From positions 150,825 to 214,824 of the forward strand of contig NZ_FWXS01000007.1 of NCBI RefSeq assembly GCF_900176425.1: a stretch of 64,000 bases of DNA. The letters run 5' to 3'. The number at the start of each line of letters is the position of its first letter. Position 1 is the stretch's first letter. Below are positions 15,782-23,747 of the stretch, one piece after another. The notes beneath the pieces are model-generated. The model did not search any database, was not told where the DNA came from, and saw only the letters and a list, made by a program, of their open reading frames with translations. The translations under genes and the position numbers were made by a program. Origin of the DNA: Moheibacter sediminis. Its GTDB lineage: Bacteria > Bacteroidota > Bacteroidia > Flavobacteriales > Weeksellaceae.

Positions 15782-16588
15782 ATGAAATTATTTTTTTCTT
15801 TCTTTTTATTGTCAGTAATTATTTCTGCCCAAACAGATACGCTACAAATAAAATTAGATTCTATAATTAGAGAGGCTGATCTTATGTATCAATACGAGAA
15901 AATTGCTTGGAAGTCTTCTGATTTAGCAATGGAAGATAAAGATAAGTTGGTGGATTTTGGGGGTTACTTTATTTACCATAGCGCAGACACATTGAAGGCT
16001 GTATACTATGATGTTAAATTAGAAAAAGCATTGAGTCGTTACTATTTTGATACTAAGGATTTAAATAAACCTCTCCAGATTTTTAAAAATGTAACAGATT
16101 TGACCGACAAAGAACGTGATTTAGCTTCTGTAAAGCAAAAAGTTCTTGTAGAACTAAACCAAAATCCTGATAAATATGAGCTGTCTTTTCAGGAGGGGTA
16201 TAATCCAAACGTAGTAATGCTTCCTTTTGAAAATAAATTCCATTTTTATATAATAATTGGAACAAATAAGGGAAATATTATTCCATTTGGAAATGATTAT
16301 TTTTTTGAGGCTGATTTAAATGGTGAAATTAAAAATTGGAAAAGGTTTCATAAGACATTAATTCAAACTTCAGTTAGTGAACAAAATGGTTCTATACCAA
16401 TTTCTTTTATACACACTCACTTGCCCATGACACCTTACATATCAGCAACTGATATTTGTACATTTAGATTATATGGAGTTGATTTGTTCGATAAAAAATC
16501 ATTTATTGTTTCTTCCACAGCATTGAAAATGAACTTTATTTATGATGCTGAAACGAACAAAATAATCACAACTAATTTAATAAAATAA
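15782..16588 (+). CDS. Secreted protein with a JAMM-like metalloprotease signature, hypothetical
   Basis: A 268-residue protein with a clean signal peptide ending ISAQ. The start is ATG 15782; an in-frame TTG at 15758 would spoil the signal peptide. I recognise no characterised family. Near the C-terminus, SFIHTHLPMTPYISATDIC gives His211-x-His213-x7-Ser221-x2-Asp224, exactly the spacing of the JAMM (JAB1/MPN) zinc metalloprotease motif. The upstream beta-strand region FHFYIIIGTNKGNIIPFGND would fit the fold. This is a pattern match only. It is followed 4 bp later by the PhnA-like gene, so co-transcription is likely. Confidence 0.65.
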   Translation: MKLFFSFFLLSVIISAQTDTLQIKLDSIIREADLMYQYEKIAWKSSDLAMEDKDKLVDFGGYFIYHSADTLKAVYYDVKLEKALSRYYFDTKDLNKPLQIFKNVTDLTDKERDLASVKQKVLVELNQNPDKYELSFQEGYNPNVVMLPFENKFHFYIIIGTNKGNIIPFGNDYFFEADLNGEIKNWKRFHKTLIQTSVSEQNGSIPISFIHTHLPMTPYISATDICTFRLYGVDLFDKKSFIVSSTALKMNFIYDAETNKIITTNLIK

Positions 16589-16592
16589 AAAA

Positions 16593-17171
16593 ATGAAACT
16601 CGAAAACACAGTAAAAGAAAGAAGCGGCGACGTATGTGAAATAAGCAGCGAAACAGGAAATTTGAATTTTTATGAAGTGAAACCGGCTTCCGGAAACGAA
16701 CCGGAAAGATTGATTTTAATTTCAGACAAGGCACTTGCGCAAATCGAAAAAAGAGAAGAACCCGATAGTAAATATTGGGAAAAGATTTTGCCAATTTCTA
16801 TGTGGAGCGAGGTTCCCGGCGTGCAGGTTGTTTCTTGGCGAATGCTCAACCGTTTTCGAAATGAATCTTGGGCAGCAGATGCATTGGAAATGATGTATTT
16901 GGATGATGAAAATTTGGAATGGGCAAAAGCTTCAGGCGACCATATGGGCGACGGAACTGTGGAACTTCACAAAGACAGCAACGGAAACATTTTGCAAAAT
17001 GGAGACACGGTTACTTTGATTAAAGATTTGGATGTAAAAGGTTCGTCTATCAATGCCAAAATCGGAACTGCTGTCAGAAACATTCGTTTGGTACATGACA
17101 ACGTAGAACAAATCGAAGGAAGAGTCGATGGTCAATTGATTGTGATTTTGACGAAATTTGTGAAGAAGTAA
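16593..17171 (+). CDS. PhnA-like domain protein with degenerate zinc ribbon
   Basis: A 192-residue cytoplasmic protein. The C-terminal about 65 residues (DSNGNILQNGDTVTLIKDLD, then KGSSINAKIGTAV and QIEGRVDGQLIVILTKFVKK) are the PhnA/YjdM domain, an SH3-like beta barrel. The middle (SMWSEVPGVQVVSWRMLNRF) matches the longer flavobacterial PhnA proteins. In those proteins the N-terminal region holds a CxxC...CxxC zinc ribbon. Here the first pair reads CEIS and the second reads ISDKA, so three of four cysteines are gone. The old name 'alkylphosphonate utilisation' is misleading because no phosphonate genes are nearby. It sits 14 bp upstream of the helicase. Confidence 0.8.
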   Translation: MKLENTVKERSGDVCEISSETGNLNFYEVKPASGNEPERLILISDKALAQIEKREEPDSKYWEKILPISMWSEVPGVQVVSWRMLNRFRNESWAADALEMMYLDDENLEWAKASGDHMGDGTVELHKDSNGNILQNGDTVTLIKDLDVKGSSINAKIGTAVRNIRLVHDNVEQIEGRVDGQLIVILTKFVKK

Positions 17172-17185
17172 ACTAAAAATTTGCT

Positions 17186-19909
17186 TTGAAACATTTTCCT
17201 ACCGATATACAATTCAAATACAATTGGCGAAAATACCAGCAACGTGTATTGGATGAATTAGAAGCTCACATGGAAGACGGGCACCTTCATGTAGTGGCTC
17301 CGCCCGGATCCGGCAAAACGGTTTTGGGTTTAGAGGTCATGCTCAGGCTCAATAAACCTGCTTTGATTTTAGCGCCAACGCTTGCCATTCGAAACCAATG
17401 GATCCAACGTTTTTGTGAACTTTTTCTTCAAATAGATGAAATTCCTGAATGGATTTCACGTGATATCCGCAATCCGAAATTTATAACAGTCTCTACTTAT
17501 CAAGGATTGCATGCAGCTTGCAGTAGCTCCAAAATCGAAGATGATGATTTTGAAGAGGAAGAAACCAATTCAGAAATTATAGAAAGCAATGCCAATTCAA
17601 ACTTAGAAACCATTGTAAAAGGTTTGCAAAAACAAAATGTTGGTGTAATTATCGTTGACGAAGCACATCATTTGAAAAATGAATGGTGGCAGACGCTCAA
17701 CAAAATAAAAGATAGATTAAATCCTAAGGTTGTTGGTTTGACGGCCACGCCACCGTATGATGTGACTCCTGCCGAATGGAATCGTTACATTAGTTTAAAC
17801 GGACCTGTTGATACTGAAATTTCTGTTCCGGAATTGATAGCCGAAGGTGATTTGTGTCCGCATCAGGATTGTGTTTATTTTACTTTGCCCACAGATTTTG
17901 AAAATCAGAAAATCAGTGGTTTCAGAGAAGATGCTGAAAAAATTTTTAAGGAAATAAGTGTAGATAAAACTTTAATTCAGGCCATTGAAAACCATCCTGT
18001 TTGGGTTAATCCTGATCAAAACCTGGATTGGATTTATGAAAATATATCATCTTATTCAGCTTGTCTGATTTTCTTAAACTGTAATAAACACATCATTCCC
18101 AAATCGCATTTAGAAGTCATTGGCGGAAAAGATTTTGAAATTCCTTTTCTGAATTATCAATGGTTAAAGGTTTTGCTTGATTTTTATTTGTTCAGAGAAA
18201 AAGAATATTTTGAAGAGTTTAATGAACACAAACATCAAATTGAATCAAAACTTCGCAAGGCAGGAGTTCTGGAAAGAAATCATATCAATTTTTATCAAAG
18301 CCAGAAAATTTCAGGATACCTTGCTTCCAGCATCAATAAGTTAAATGGTATAAATGAAATTGCAGAATTTGAATACAGCCATTTGGGAAAGGAGTTGCGG
18401 ATGGTCATTCTTTCGGATTACATTCGAAAAGAGTTTTTGATTAATTCTGAAAATAATGATTTAGAATTAAATAAATTAGGTGTAATTCCGATTTTTGAAA
18501 AATTAAGAAGAGAAAATAAAAACCATAAAAAATTAGGTGTTTTAACGGGTTCAATTGTTATCATTCCAAAATCGGCCTTCCCTTCGTTTGAAGAGAAATC
18601 AAAAGTATATGGAATTGCAGAAATCCAATTTTCTTCATTGTCATTTGATGAGAATTATATTTTGATTTCCATGAATGAGCAGATGAAACACAACATTGTT
18701 CATATCGTCACACAGATTTTCCAAAATGGAGAAATTGAAATTCTCATTGGAACGAAATCGTTATTGGGAGAAGGCTGGGACGCACCTGCGATTAACGCTT
18801 TGATTCTTGCAAGTTTTGTGGGTTCATTTGTGATGTCCAATCAAATGAGAGGTCGTGCAATCCGTACCCAAAAAGACAATCCTGCAAAAACATCCAACAT
18901 TTGGCACATCGTAAGTTTAGACCCGACGGATGAATTTTCAGGAACAGATTTAGAATTATTGAAACGAAGATTTCGAAGTTTTGTTGGAATTTCATTGTAT
19001 GAAAATCCAACGATTGAAAACGGAATCGGACGATTAAATCTGCCGGATAATTCTGAATTAATTCAAAAAATAGAAGAAGTCAATGCAAATATATTGGTAC
19101 AGGCAAGCAGTCGAAATGAATTGCATGACCGATGGAAACAAGCTTTGAAAACCGGAGTAAGTTTGGTAGAGGAAATTAAAATTCCATTTTCTGAAGACTT
19201 GGAATACAATAAAGTAAAAGGAATGTACCATCGAAAAACCATTGTAAATCTTATGGTTTCTGTAGGAATTGCTGCTTCTTGGTACATGGAAAATGCTTTT
19301 GAGATTTTCGTTAGATTGGTTAGAAATGTCAAAACCTTACAAGACCTCAATATTTTGTTAGGTTTGGTGGTGACTGGCGGCATTTTATTTTTTGGCAGAA
19401 GAGCTTACAGAGCATTCCGATTGTATGTACAATACCGCGACATTTCTAAAGACATTCATCAGATTGGGGAGGCTTTGAAAAATTCACTCATTCGCTGTGG
19501 ATCCCTTCACACAGAAACTTCAAAAATAAAAGTTATTACTTCTCAAGACGAGCATGGTGCGGTTTTTTGTCATTTGGAAGGCGGTTCGACTTATGATAAA
19601 TCTGTATTCACGAATGCTTTGTATGAAATCGTTTCGCCTATTGACAATCCTCGTTATATAATTGTCAGAAAAAGCCGGTTCAAAGGATTTATAAAACAAA
19701 CGGATTACCATGCGGTTCCTGAAATTCTCGGGAGAAAGAAGAATAGGGCAGAATATTTTGCAACGCAGTGGGGAAGTTTGGTTGGAAATTATTTTTTGGT
19801 TTATACGCGTACGATTGAAGGACGCAAATTAATCTTAAAATCCAGATTGAATGCACTCTCGGCTCAATTTGACAACCGAATCGAAAGATTAAATAAATGG
19901 ACTAATTAA
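17186..19909 (+). CDS. SF2 DEAD/DEAH helicase with predicted membrane helices and a unique C-terminal domain
   Basis: A 907-residue protein. Residues 12-30 (YNWRKYQQRVLDELEAHM) form the Q-like motif, Walker A is GSGKT (41-45), motif II is DEAH (158-161), motif III is TATPP (186-190), and motif VI lies in QMRGRAIR (553-560). These give a complete helicase or translocase core like those of type III restriction subunits. Around 685-702 and 720-737 there are two hydrophobic stretches (NLMVSVGIAASWYM and LLGLVVTGGILFFG) that look like membrane segments, followed by a basic C-terminal domain of about 165 residues. The start is TTG 17186: an in-frame stop lies at 17174 and the next ATG would remove the Q motif. 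Function is unknown; defence or envelope-associated nucleic-acid handling are guesses. Confidence 0.8.
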   Translation: MKHFPTDIQFKYNWRKYQQRVLDELEAHMEDGHLHVVAPPGSGKTVLGLEVMLRLNKPALILAPTLAIRNQWIQRFCELFLQIDEIPEWISRDIRNPKFITVSTYQGLHAACSSSKIEDDDFEEEETNSEIIESNANSNLETIVKGLQKQNVGVIIVDEAHHLKNEWWQTLNKIKDRLNPKVVGLTATPPYDVTPAEWNRYISLNGPVDTEISVPELIAEGDLCPHQDCVYFTLPTDFENQKISGFREDAEKIFKEISVDKTLIQAIENHPVWVNPDQNLDWIYENISSYSACLIFLNCNKHIIPKSHLEVIGGKDFEIPFLNYQWLKVLLDFYLFREKEYFEEFNEHKHQIESKLRKAGVLERNHINFYQSQKISGYLASSINKLNGINEIAEFEYSHLGKELRMVILSDYIRKEFLINSENNDLELNKLGVIPIFEKLRRENKNHKKLGVLTGSIVIIPKSAFPSFEEKSKVYGIAEIQFSSLSFDENYILISMNEQMKHNIVHIVTQIFQNGEIEILIGTKSLLGEGWDAPAINALILASFVGSFVMSNQMRGRAIRTQKDNPAKTSNIWHIVSLDPTDEFSGTDLELLKRRFRSFVGISLYENPTIENGIGRLNLPDNSELIQKIEEVNANILVQASSRNELHDRWKQALKTGVSLVEEIKIPFSEDLEYNKVKGMYHRKTIVNLMVSVGIAASWYMENAFEIFVRLVRNVKTLQDLNILLGLVVTGGILFFGRRAYRAFRLYVQYRDISKDIHQIGEALKNSLIRCGSLHTETSKIKVITSQDEHGAVFCHLEGGSTYDKSVFTNALYEIVSPIDNPRYIIVRKSRFKGFIKQTDYHAVPEILGRKKNRAEYFATQWGSLVGNYFLVYTRTIEGRKLILKSRLNALSAQFDNRIERLNKWTN

Positions 19910-19965
19910 ATTCAGATAACCCAAAAATTCCTCAATTCCAAATTTTAAATCAAGCGTTAAAAAAT

Positions 19966-19973
19966 TAGATTTG
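19966..19973 (+). promoter_or_regulatory. Putative -7 element of the broken serine hydrolase gene
   Basis: TAGATTTG fits TAnnTTTG and ends 23 bp before ATG 19997. No -33 box is clear. Confidence 0.4.
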
Positions 19974-19996
19974 TGTTCTAAATTTTCCATCATTTC

Positions 19997-21019
19997 ATGC
20001 ATTCAAAACTCTTTCTTTTTGTGGCTTTATTGTGTTCAACTTTTTCATTTGGACAAATTTCAAATGAACTTACTTCAAAAATCGATAGCTTAATTCAGCT
20101 CAAAAATCCACGAATTTTCAACGGTGTCATTTTAATTACCCAAAAAGGAAATCCCGTTTATACAAAAACACATGGATTCGCAGATTTTGAAAAGAAAATT
20201 GCTTTAAAATTAAGTGACCAATTCAAAATCATGTCCAACAGTAAATTGTTTACTTCGGTTTTGGTGATGTTGCAAGTTGAAAAAGGAAAAATTGATTTAC
20301 ACGCACCAATTGGCAATTATCTTCCTCAACTTTCTCAATCATGGAAAGATTCCATCACCGTTCATCAATTGTTAAATCACACGCATGGAATAGACGAAGT
20401 TAATAAACCTTTGCTCTTCAAACCCGGAACGGATTTCAAATATGGAAATGTTTCCAATGTTTTATTGGGTGAAATTTTAGAAAAAGTAACCGGAAAATCT
20501 TTCGAAGAACTTGCCGACAATTTGTTCAAAAAATTAAAGCTGAGAAACACTTTCTGTTATGCTTTCGAAAACGAAAATCAACTCGTTTCCGGATATAATT
20601 TGAGAAATAACAAACCTGAAATCGTTACCAATGCCAAACACGTGCTCTCCATTCCTGCTGCCGGAATTATTTCCAACGCACACGACTTGGCCTTGTGAAG
20701 TTACAAATTTCACCACGGAAAAATCCTCAAAAAAGAATCGTATAAATTATTGACTGAATCTTCAGCTATGTCGCAGCACAGTGTTTTCGGCGCAGCAAAA
20801 ATGGGGTATGGGTACAACATCCGAATTGCCGAACAAAACGGTGTTAAATTCATGGGGCACACCGGATTGGGGGATGGATTTGCAGCGCTGAATATTTATT
20901 TTCCTGAGCAGGATTTGAGTTTGATTATTCTGGAAAATGTGATGGGGGAAAATTCTGACAATTGGTATTTCTACGAAACTGAAATCAAAAATTTAGTGGT
21001 TGAGGATCTTGTACGTTAA
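19997..21019 (+). pseudogene. Serine hydrolase (class C beta-lactamase/PBP-like), interrupted by an in-frame TGA
   Basis: The first part (233 codons, 19997-20698) has a signal peptide ending SFGQ, the SxxK nucleophile motif as SNSK (near residue 75) and YGN as the YxN motif. It stops at TGA 20696-20698 inside HDLAL*SYKFHHGKIL. The same frame then continues to 21019 and supplies the third motif HTG (FMGHTGLGDG). Family members have Trp at the stop position, so TGG to TGA is the simplest explanation. All three catalytic motifs survive on the two pieces. If translated as written, the protein would lack the HTG motif and be inactive. A sequencing error or recent nonsense mutation are both possible. 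Confidence 0.85.
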
Positions 21020-21080
21020 TTATTTTGATAAATAATCTTTGTGTTGAAATTAACCACAAGGTTCACAAAGAATGCCATTT

Positions 21081-21572
21081 TTAATTAACTTTTAGCTCCA
21101 TGATGAAATCATCCATCACATAACCATTCCCGATGTCAAAAACCCCTTCCTCGATTTTCACAAAACCATTTCGTTCATAAAAAGCAATCGAATCTATATT
21201 GTATTTATTGACGTTGAGGTAAATTGATTTTTTGTCATTTTGCTTCGCTGATTCTACCGCGCGGTTCAGAAGGAGTTTCCCCAAACCTTTTCCGCGAGTT
21301 TCAGCTTTCAGGTAGATCTTAGAGATGTAAACTTTATCAGATTCTATCTTGCATACCAAATAACCGATTGGTCTTTCATCATCCAAAAGCATTTCCCACA
21401 AAACACCTTCTTCAATTTCAGATTTGATTTTTTCGGTTGAATAAAATTTTTCCAACATATAATCAATCTGTTCCTGCGAAAGGATTTTGATGTAATGTTC
21501 GTCCCAGATTTCACGTGACAGTTGTTGAATGGTTGAAATCAAATCAACAGAAACCGAAATTAATTTAATCAT
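21081..21572 (-). CDS. GNAT family N-acetyltransferase
   Basis: A 163-residue acetyl-CoA dependent acyltransferase. The acetyl-CoA pyrophosphate loop is seen in ETRGKGLGKLLLNRAVESAK (motif A, R/Q-x-x-G-x-G/A as RGKGLG), preceded by the beta4 strand KVYISKIYLK and followed by IYLNVNKYNIDSIAFYERNG, the motif B Asn/Tyr segment. The family acetylates amines in small molecules, peptides or tRNA; the substrate is unknown. It ends in convergent orientation to the broken serine hydrolase and is downstream of the small membrane protein (18-bp gap), so these two may be co-transcribed. Confidence 0.85.
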   Translation of the reverse strand: MIKLISVSVDLISTIQQLSREIWDEHYIKILSQEQIDYMLEKFYSTEKIKSEIEEGVLWEMLLDDERPIGYLVCKIESDKVYISKIYLKAETRGKGLGKLLLNRAVESAKQNDKKSIYLNVNKYNIDSIAFYERNGFVKIEEGVFDIGNGYVMDDFIMELKVN

Positions 21573-21590
21573 AAAAATCTAAGATTACTC

Positions 21591-21908
21591 TTAATCTTTA
21601 CCGATGTTATTGATCTCATCTCTACCATGCAGGTCAAAACGCGTGTCTTCTTCGTCCCATTTATTCTTCAAATAACGATAGCCAAGATACACAGATCCAC
21701 TCGAAACTCCTACGGTTATAATTGTTAAAGTAATTCCGCTGATTTCAGGAATCATATTTAAGGCAGATAAAAATCCAACCAAAATATTAATTAATAATTG
21801 AATTACAATATAACTCCCGGCGCCCACCAATGCCCATATCCAAGGGTTTTTGTCATAACCCATTGCCAGCTTATAAAACATAAAACCGAATACAAATAGT
21901 ACAATCAT
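21591..21908 (-). CDS. Small three-helix membrane protein, hypothetical
   Basis: A 105-residue protein with three predicted membrane segments: about 1-17, 28-50 (WALVGAGSYIVIQLLINILV) and 58-80 (GITLTIITVGVSSGSVYLGY). A charged cytoplasmic tail follows (NKWDEEDTRFDLHG). Proteins of this plan are common and uncharacterised in Flavobacteriia. No motif points to transport or enzymatic activity. It is probably the first gene of a two-gene unit with the GNAT gene. Confidence 0.7.
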   Translation of the reverse strand: MIVLFVFGFMFYKLAMGYDKNPWIWALVGAGSYIVIQLLINILVGFLSALNMIPEISGITLTIITVGVSSGSVYLGYRYLKNKWDEEDTRFDLHGRDEINNIGKD

Positions 21909-21990
21909 AACATTTAAATTTTCATTTCGGCTAAAATAGATAAATCCTTTAACTAACTTAATTTAAAATTCAAATTAAATTTTCCATCCT

Positions 21991-22019
21991 CCAACATCCA
22001 TCCAAAAATTCTATATTTG
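21991..22019 (+). promoter_or_regulatory. Putative kbl promoter
   Basis: TATATTTG (22012-22019) fits TAnnTTTG. CCAACATCC (21991-21999) lies 12 nt upstream, exactly as in front of fabI. The 5' leader to ATG 22090 is about 65 nt. Confidence 0.5.
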
Positions 22020-22089
22020 TTGGGATCTTTTTAAAGCGAATTTCGAACTTCGAATCTTGCAAAACGAAAAACCAGAAACAAACAAAAAT

Positions 22090-23286
22090 ATGTACAGCGA
22101 AAAATTCCAGCAGCACTTAGCTACCCAGCTACAAGACTTAGATTACCAAGGACTTTTCAAAAAAGAACGAATCATCGCTTCGCCGCAAGCAGCAGAAATC
22201 ACATTAGAAAACGGAAGCCGATTATTAAATTTCTGTGCCAACAATTATTTAGGATTATCAGATAATGAAGACGTCATCAAAGCATCCCAAAAAATGCTCG
22301 ACGATCGCGGATACGGAATGTCATCCGTGCGTTTCATCTGCGGTACACAAGACATCCACAAAGAACTCGAAGCCAGGATTTCCAAATTCCTAGGCATGGA
22401 AGACACTATATTATATGCCGCAGCATTTGATGCCAACGGAGGAGTTTTTGAACCATTGTTCACTGAAGAAGACGCAATCATTTCAGACGAATTGAACCAT
22501 GCATCCATCATTGATGGAGTACGCTTATGTAAAGCCGCACGCTACCGTTACCGAAACAACAACATGTATGATTTGGAGGAACAATTAAAAGCAGCCGCTC
22601 AGAAAAACCACCGATTCACCATCATAGTTACCGACGGCGTTTTCAGTATGGACGGCATCGTTGCCGACCTCAAAGGCGTTTGTGATTTGGCCGACAAATA
22701 CGGCGCACTCGTTATGGTAGATGATAGCCATGCTACAGGATTTATCGGAAAAACAGGCCGCGGAACCCACGAACACAACGACGTCATGGGACGCGTTGAC
22801 ATCATCACATCAACCCTCGGAAAAGCAATGGGAGGTGCCATGGGCGGATTCACATCAGCCAAAAAAGAAGTCATCGAAATGCTTCGCCAGAAATCCCGAC
22901 CTTATTTATTTTCAAACTCATTGGCTCCCGGAATTGTAGGTGCAGCATTGCAGGTTTTTGACATGCTAGAAGCCGATACCTCACTTCGCGACAAAGTCAT
23001 GCGAAATGCAGAATATTTTAGAAAAGAAATGAAAGCCGCCGGATTCGACATCCCTGACGGAGACGCAGCCATTGTACCGGTTATGCTCTATGACGCCAAG
23101 CTTGCGCAAGCCATGGCAGAAAAACTACTAAACGAAGGCATCTATGTCATCGGATTTTTCTTCCCCGTCGTTCCTCGCGAAAAAGCACGTATCCGCGTAC
23201 AGCTTTCCGCAGCCCATTCGCAAGAACAACTCGACAAAGCTATCGCAGGTTTTACCAAAGTAGGGAAGGAGTTGGGAGTGATTTAA
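22090..23286 (+). CDS. kbl: Glycine C-acetyltransferase (2-amino-3-ketobutyrate CoA ligase)
   Basis: A PLP enzyme of the alpha-oxoamine synthase family that cleaves 2-amino-3-oxobutanoate with CoA to glycine and acetyl-CoA, the second step of threonine degradation. From ATG 22090 it has 398 residues, the same length as E. coli Kbl; an in-frame TTG at 22057 is less likely. Landmarks are [10 protein letters not shown] (51 region), [27 protein letters not shown] (211-220) and [10 protein letters not shown] with the PLP lysine Lys245. The tail [17 protein letters not shown] is typical. Threonine dehydrogenase is not next to it. Codons are richer in C than those of its neighbours, which may reflect high expression. 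Confidence 0.93.
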   Translation: MYSEKFQQHLATQLQDLDYQGLFKKERIIASPQAAEITLENGSRLLNFCANNYLGLSDNEDVIKASQKMLDDRGYGMSSVRFICGTQDIHKELEARISKFLGMEDTILYAAAFDANGGVFEPLFTEEDAIISDELNHASIIDGVRLCKAARYRYRNNNMYDLEEQLKAAAQKNHRFTIIVTDGVFSMDGIVADLKGVCDLADKYGALVMVDDSHATGFIGKTGRGTHEHNDVMGRVDIITSTLGKAMGGAMGGFTSAKKEVIEMLRQKSRPYLFSNSLAPGIVGAALQVFDMLEADTSLRDKVMRNAEYFRKEMKAAGFDIPDGDAAIVPVMLYDAKLAQAMAEKLLNEGIYVIGFFFPVVPREKARIRVQLSAAHSQEQLDKAIAGFTKVGKELGVI

Positions 23287-23326
23287 TCTTATAATTAAGT
23301 TTTGAATTATAAATTTCTAATCTCAG

Positions 23327-23361
23327 CCTTGTCAAGGCTCCAAACCTTGACAAGGTTTTTT
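23327..23361 (+). terminator. Terminator after kbl
   Basis: CCTTGTCAAGG (23327-23337) pairs perfectly with CCTTGACAAGG (23345-23355) around a 7-nt loop, followed by six T. Confidence 0.92.
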
Positions 23362-23747
23362 ATTCCTAAATTCTAAAACAGAAACGTAAGCTCGACAAGT
23401 CAAATCATAAATTCTCCACTCTAACCTTCTGCCTTTTACTTTTGTCTTCTAAAATTCCTGAGAAACTTGGGCGCCATCTCGCGCTGCTCCGGGGTTCCGT
23501 ACTCGCTCACGCTCGCACCGGCTCGCACACCGCCGCCCTGCACATCACGGGCGCATACCTATATTTCAAAGAAGGTATCATCTACACAGATGAATTAAAC
23601 TATCGGCACGGACTATTAAAACTACAGGCTTCAAATTCCGAATTTCAAACCTCTATTCTCACAAAAAATCCTTTAATTTGAATCAATTTCAAAAACAAAT
23701 TTGAGAAATAACTCATTTAAAATTTAACATCCAAAATTCATCATCAA
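23362..23747. other. 386-bp intergenic region with GC-rich repeat
   Basis: The only recognisable content is the GC-rich repeat at 23466-23554. A 79-codon frame at 23442-23681 runs through the repeat, has no good start context and no recognisable sequence; I do not call it a gene. Confidence 0.65.
23466..23554 (+). repeat. GC-rich interspersed repeat, copy 2
   Basis: Starts CTTGGGCGCC and contains GCTGCTCCGGGGTTCCGT, CACCGGCTCGC, CACCGCCGCC and CATCACGGGCGC. These blocks occur in the same order in copy 1 (5744 to 5642, opposite strand). The element stands out as GC-rich in AT-rich surroundings. Confidence 0.6.

Noticed and set aside
21045..21075. AACCACAAGGTTCACAAAG sequence as a regulatory repeat
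   Set aside because: A similar string occurs at 52350-52380, but the match is weak and no structure or promoter links the two.
23442..23681. 79-codon plus-strand frame after kbl
   Set aside because: It is created by the GC-rich repeat (no stops in GC-rich DNA) and has a poor start context and no recognisable protein features.
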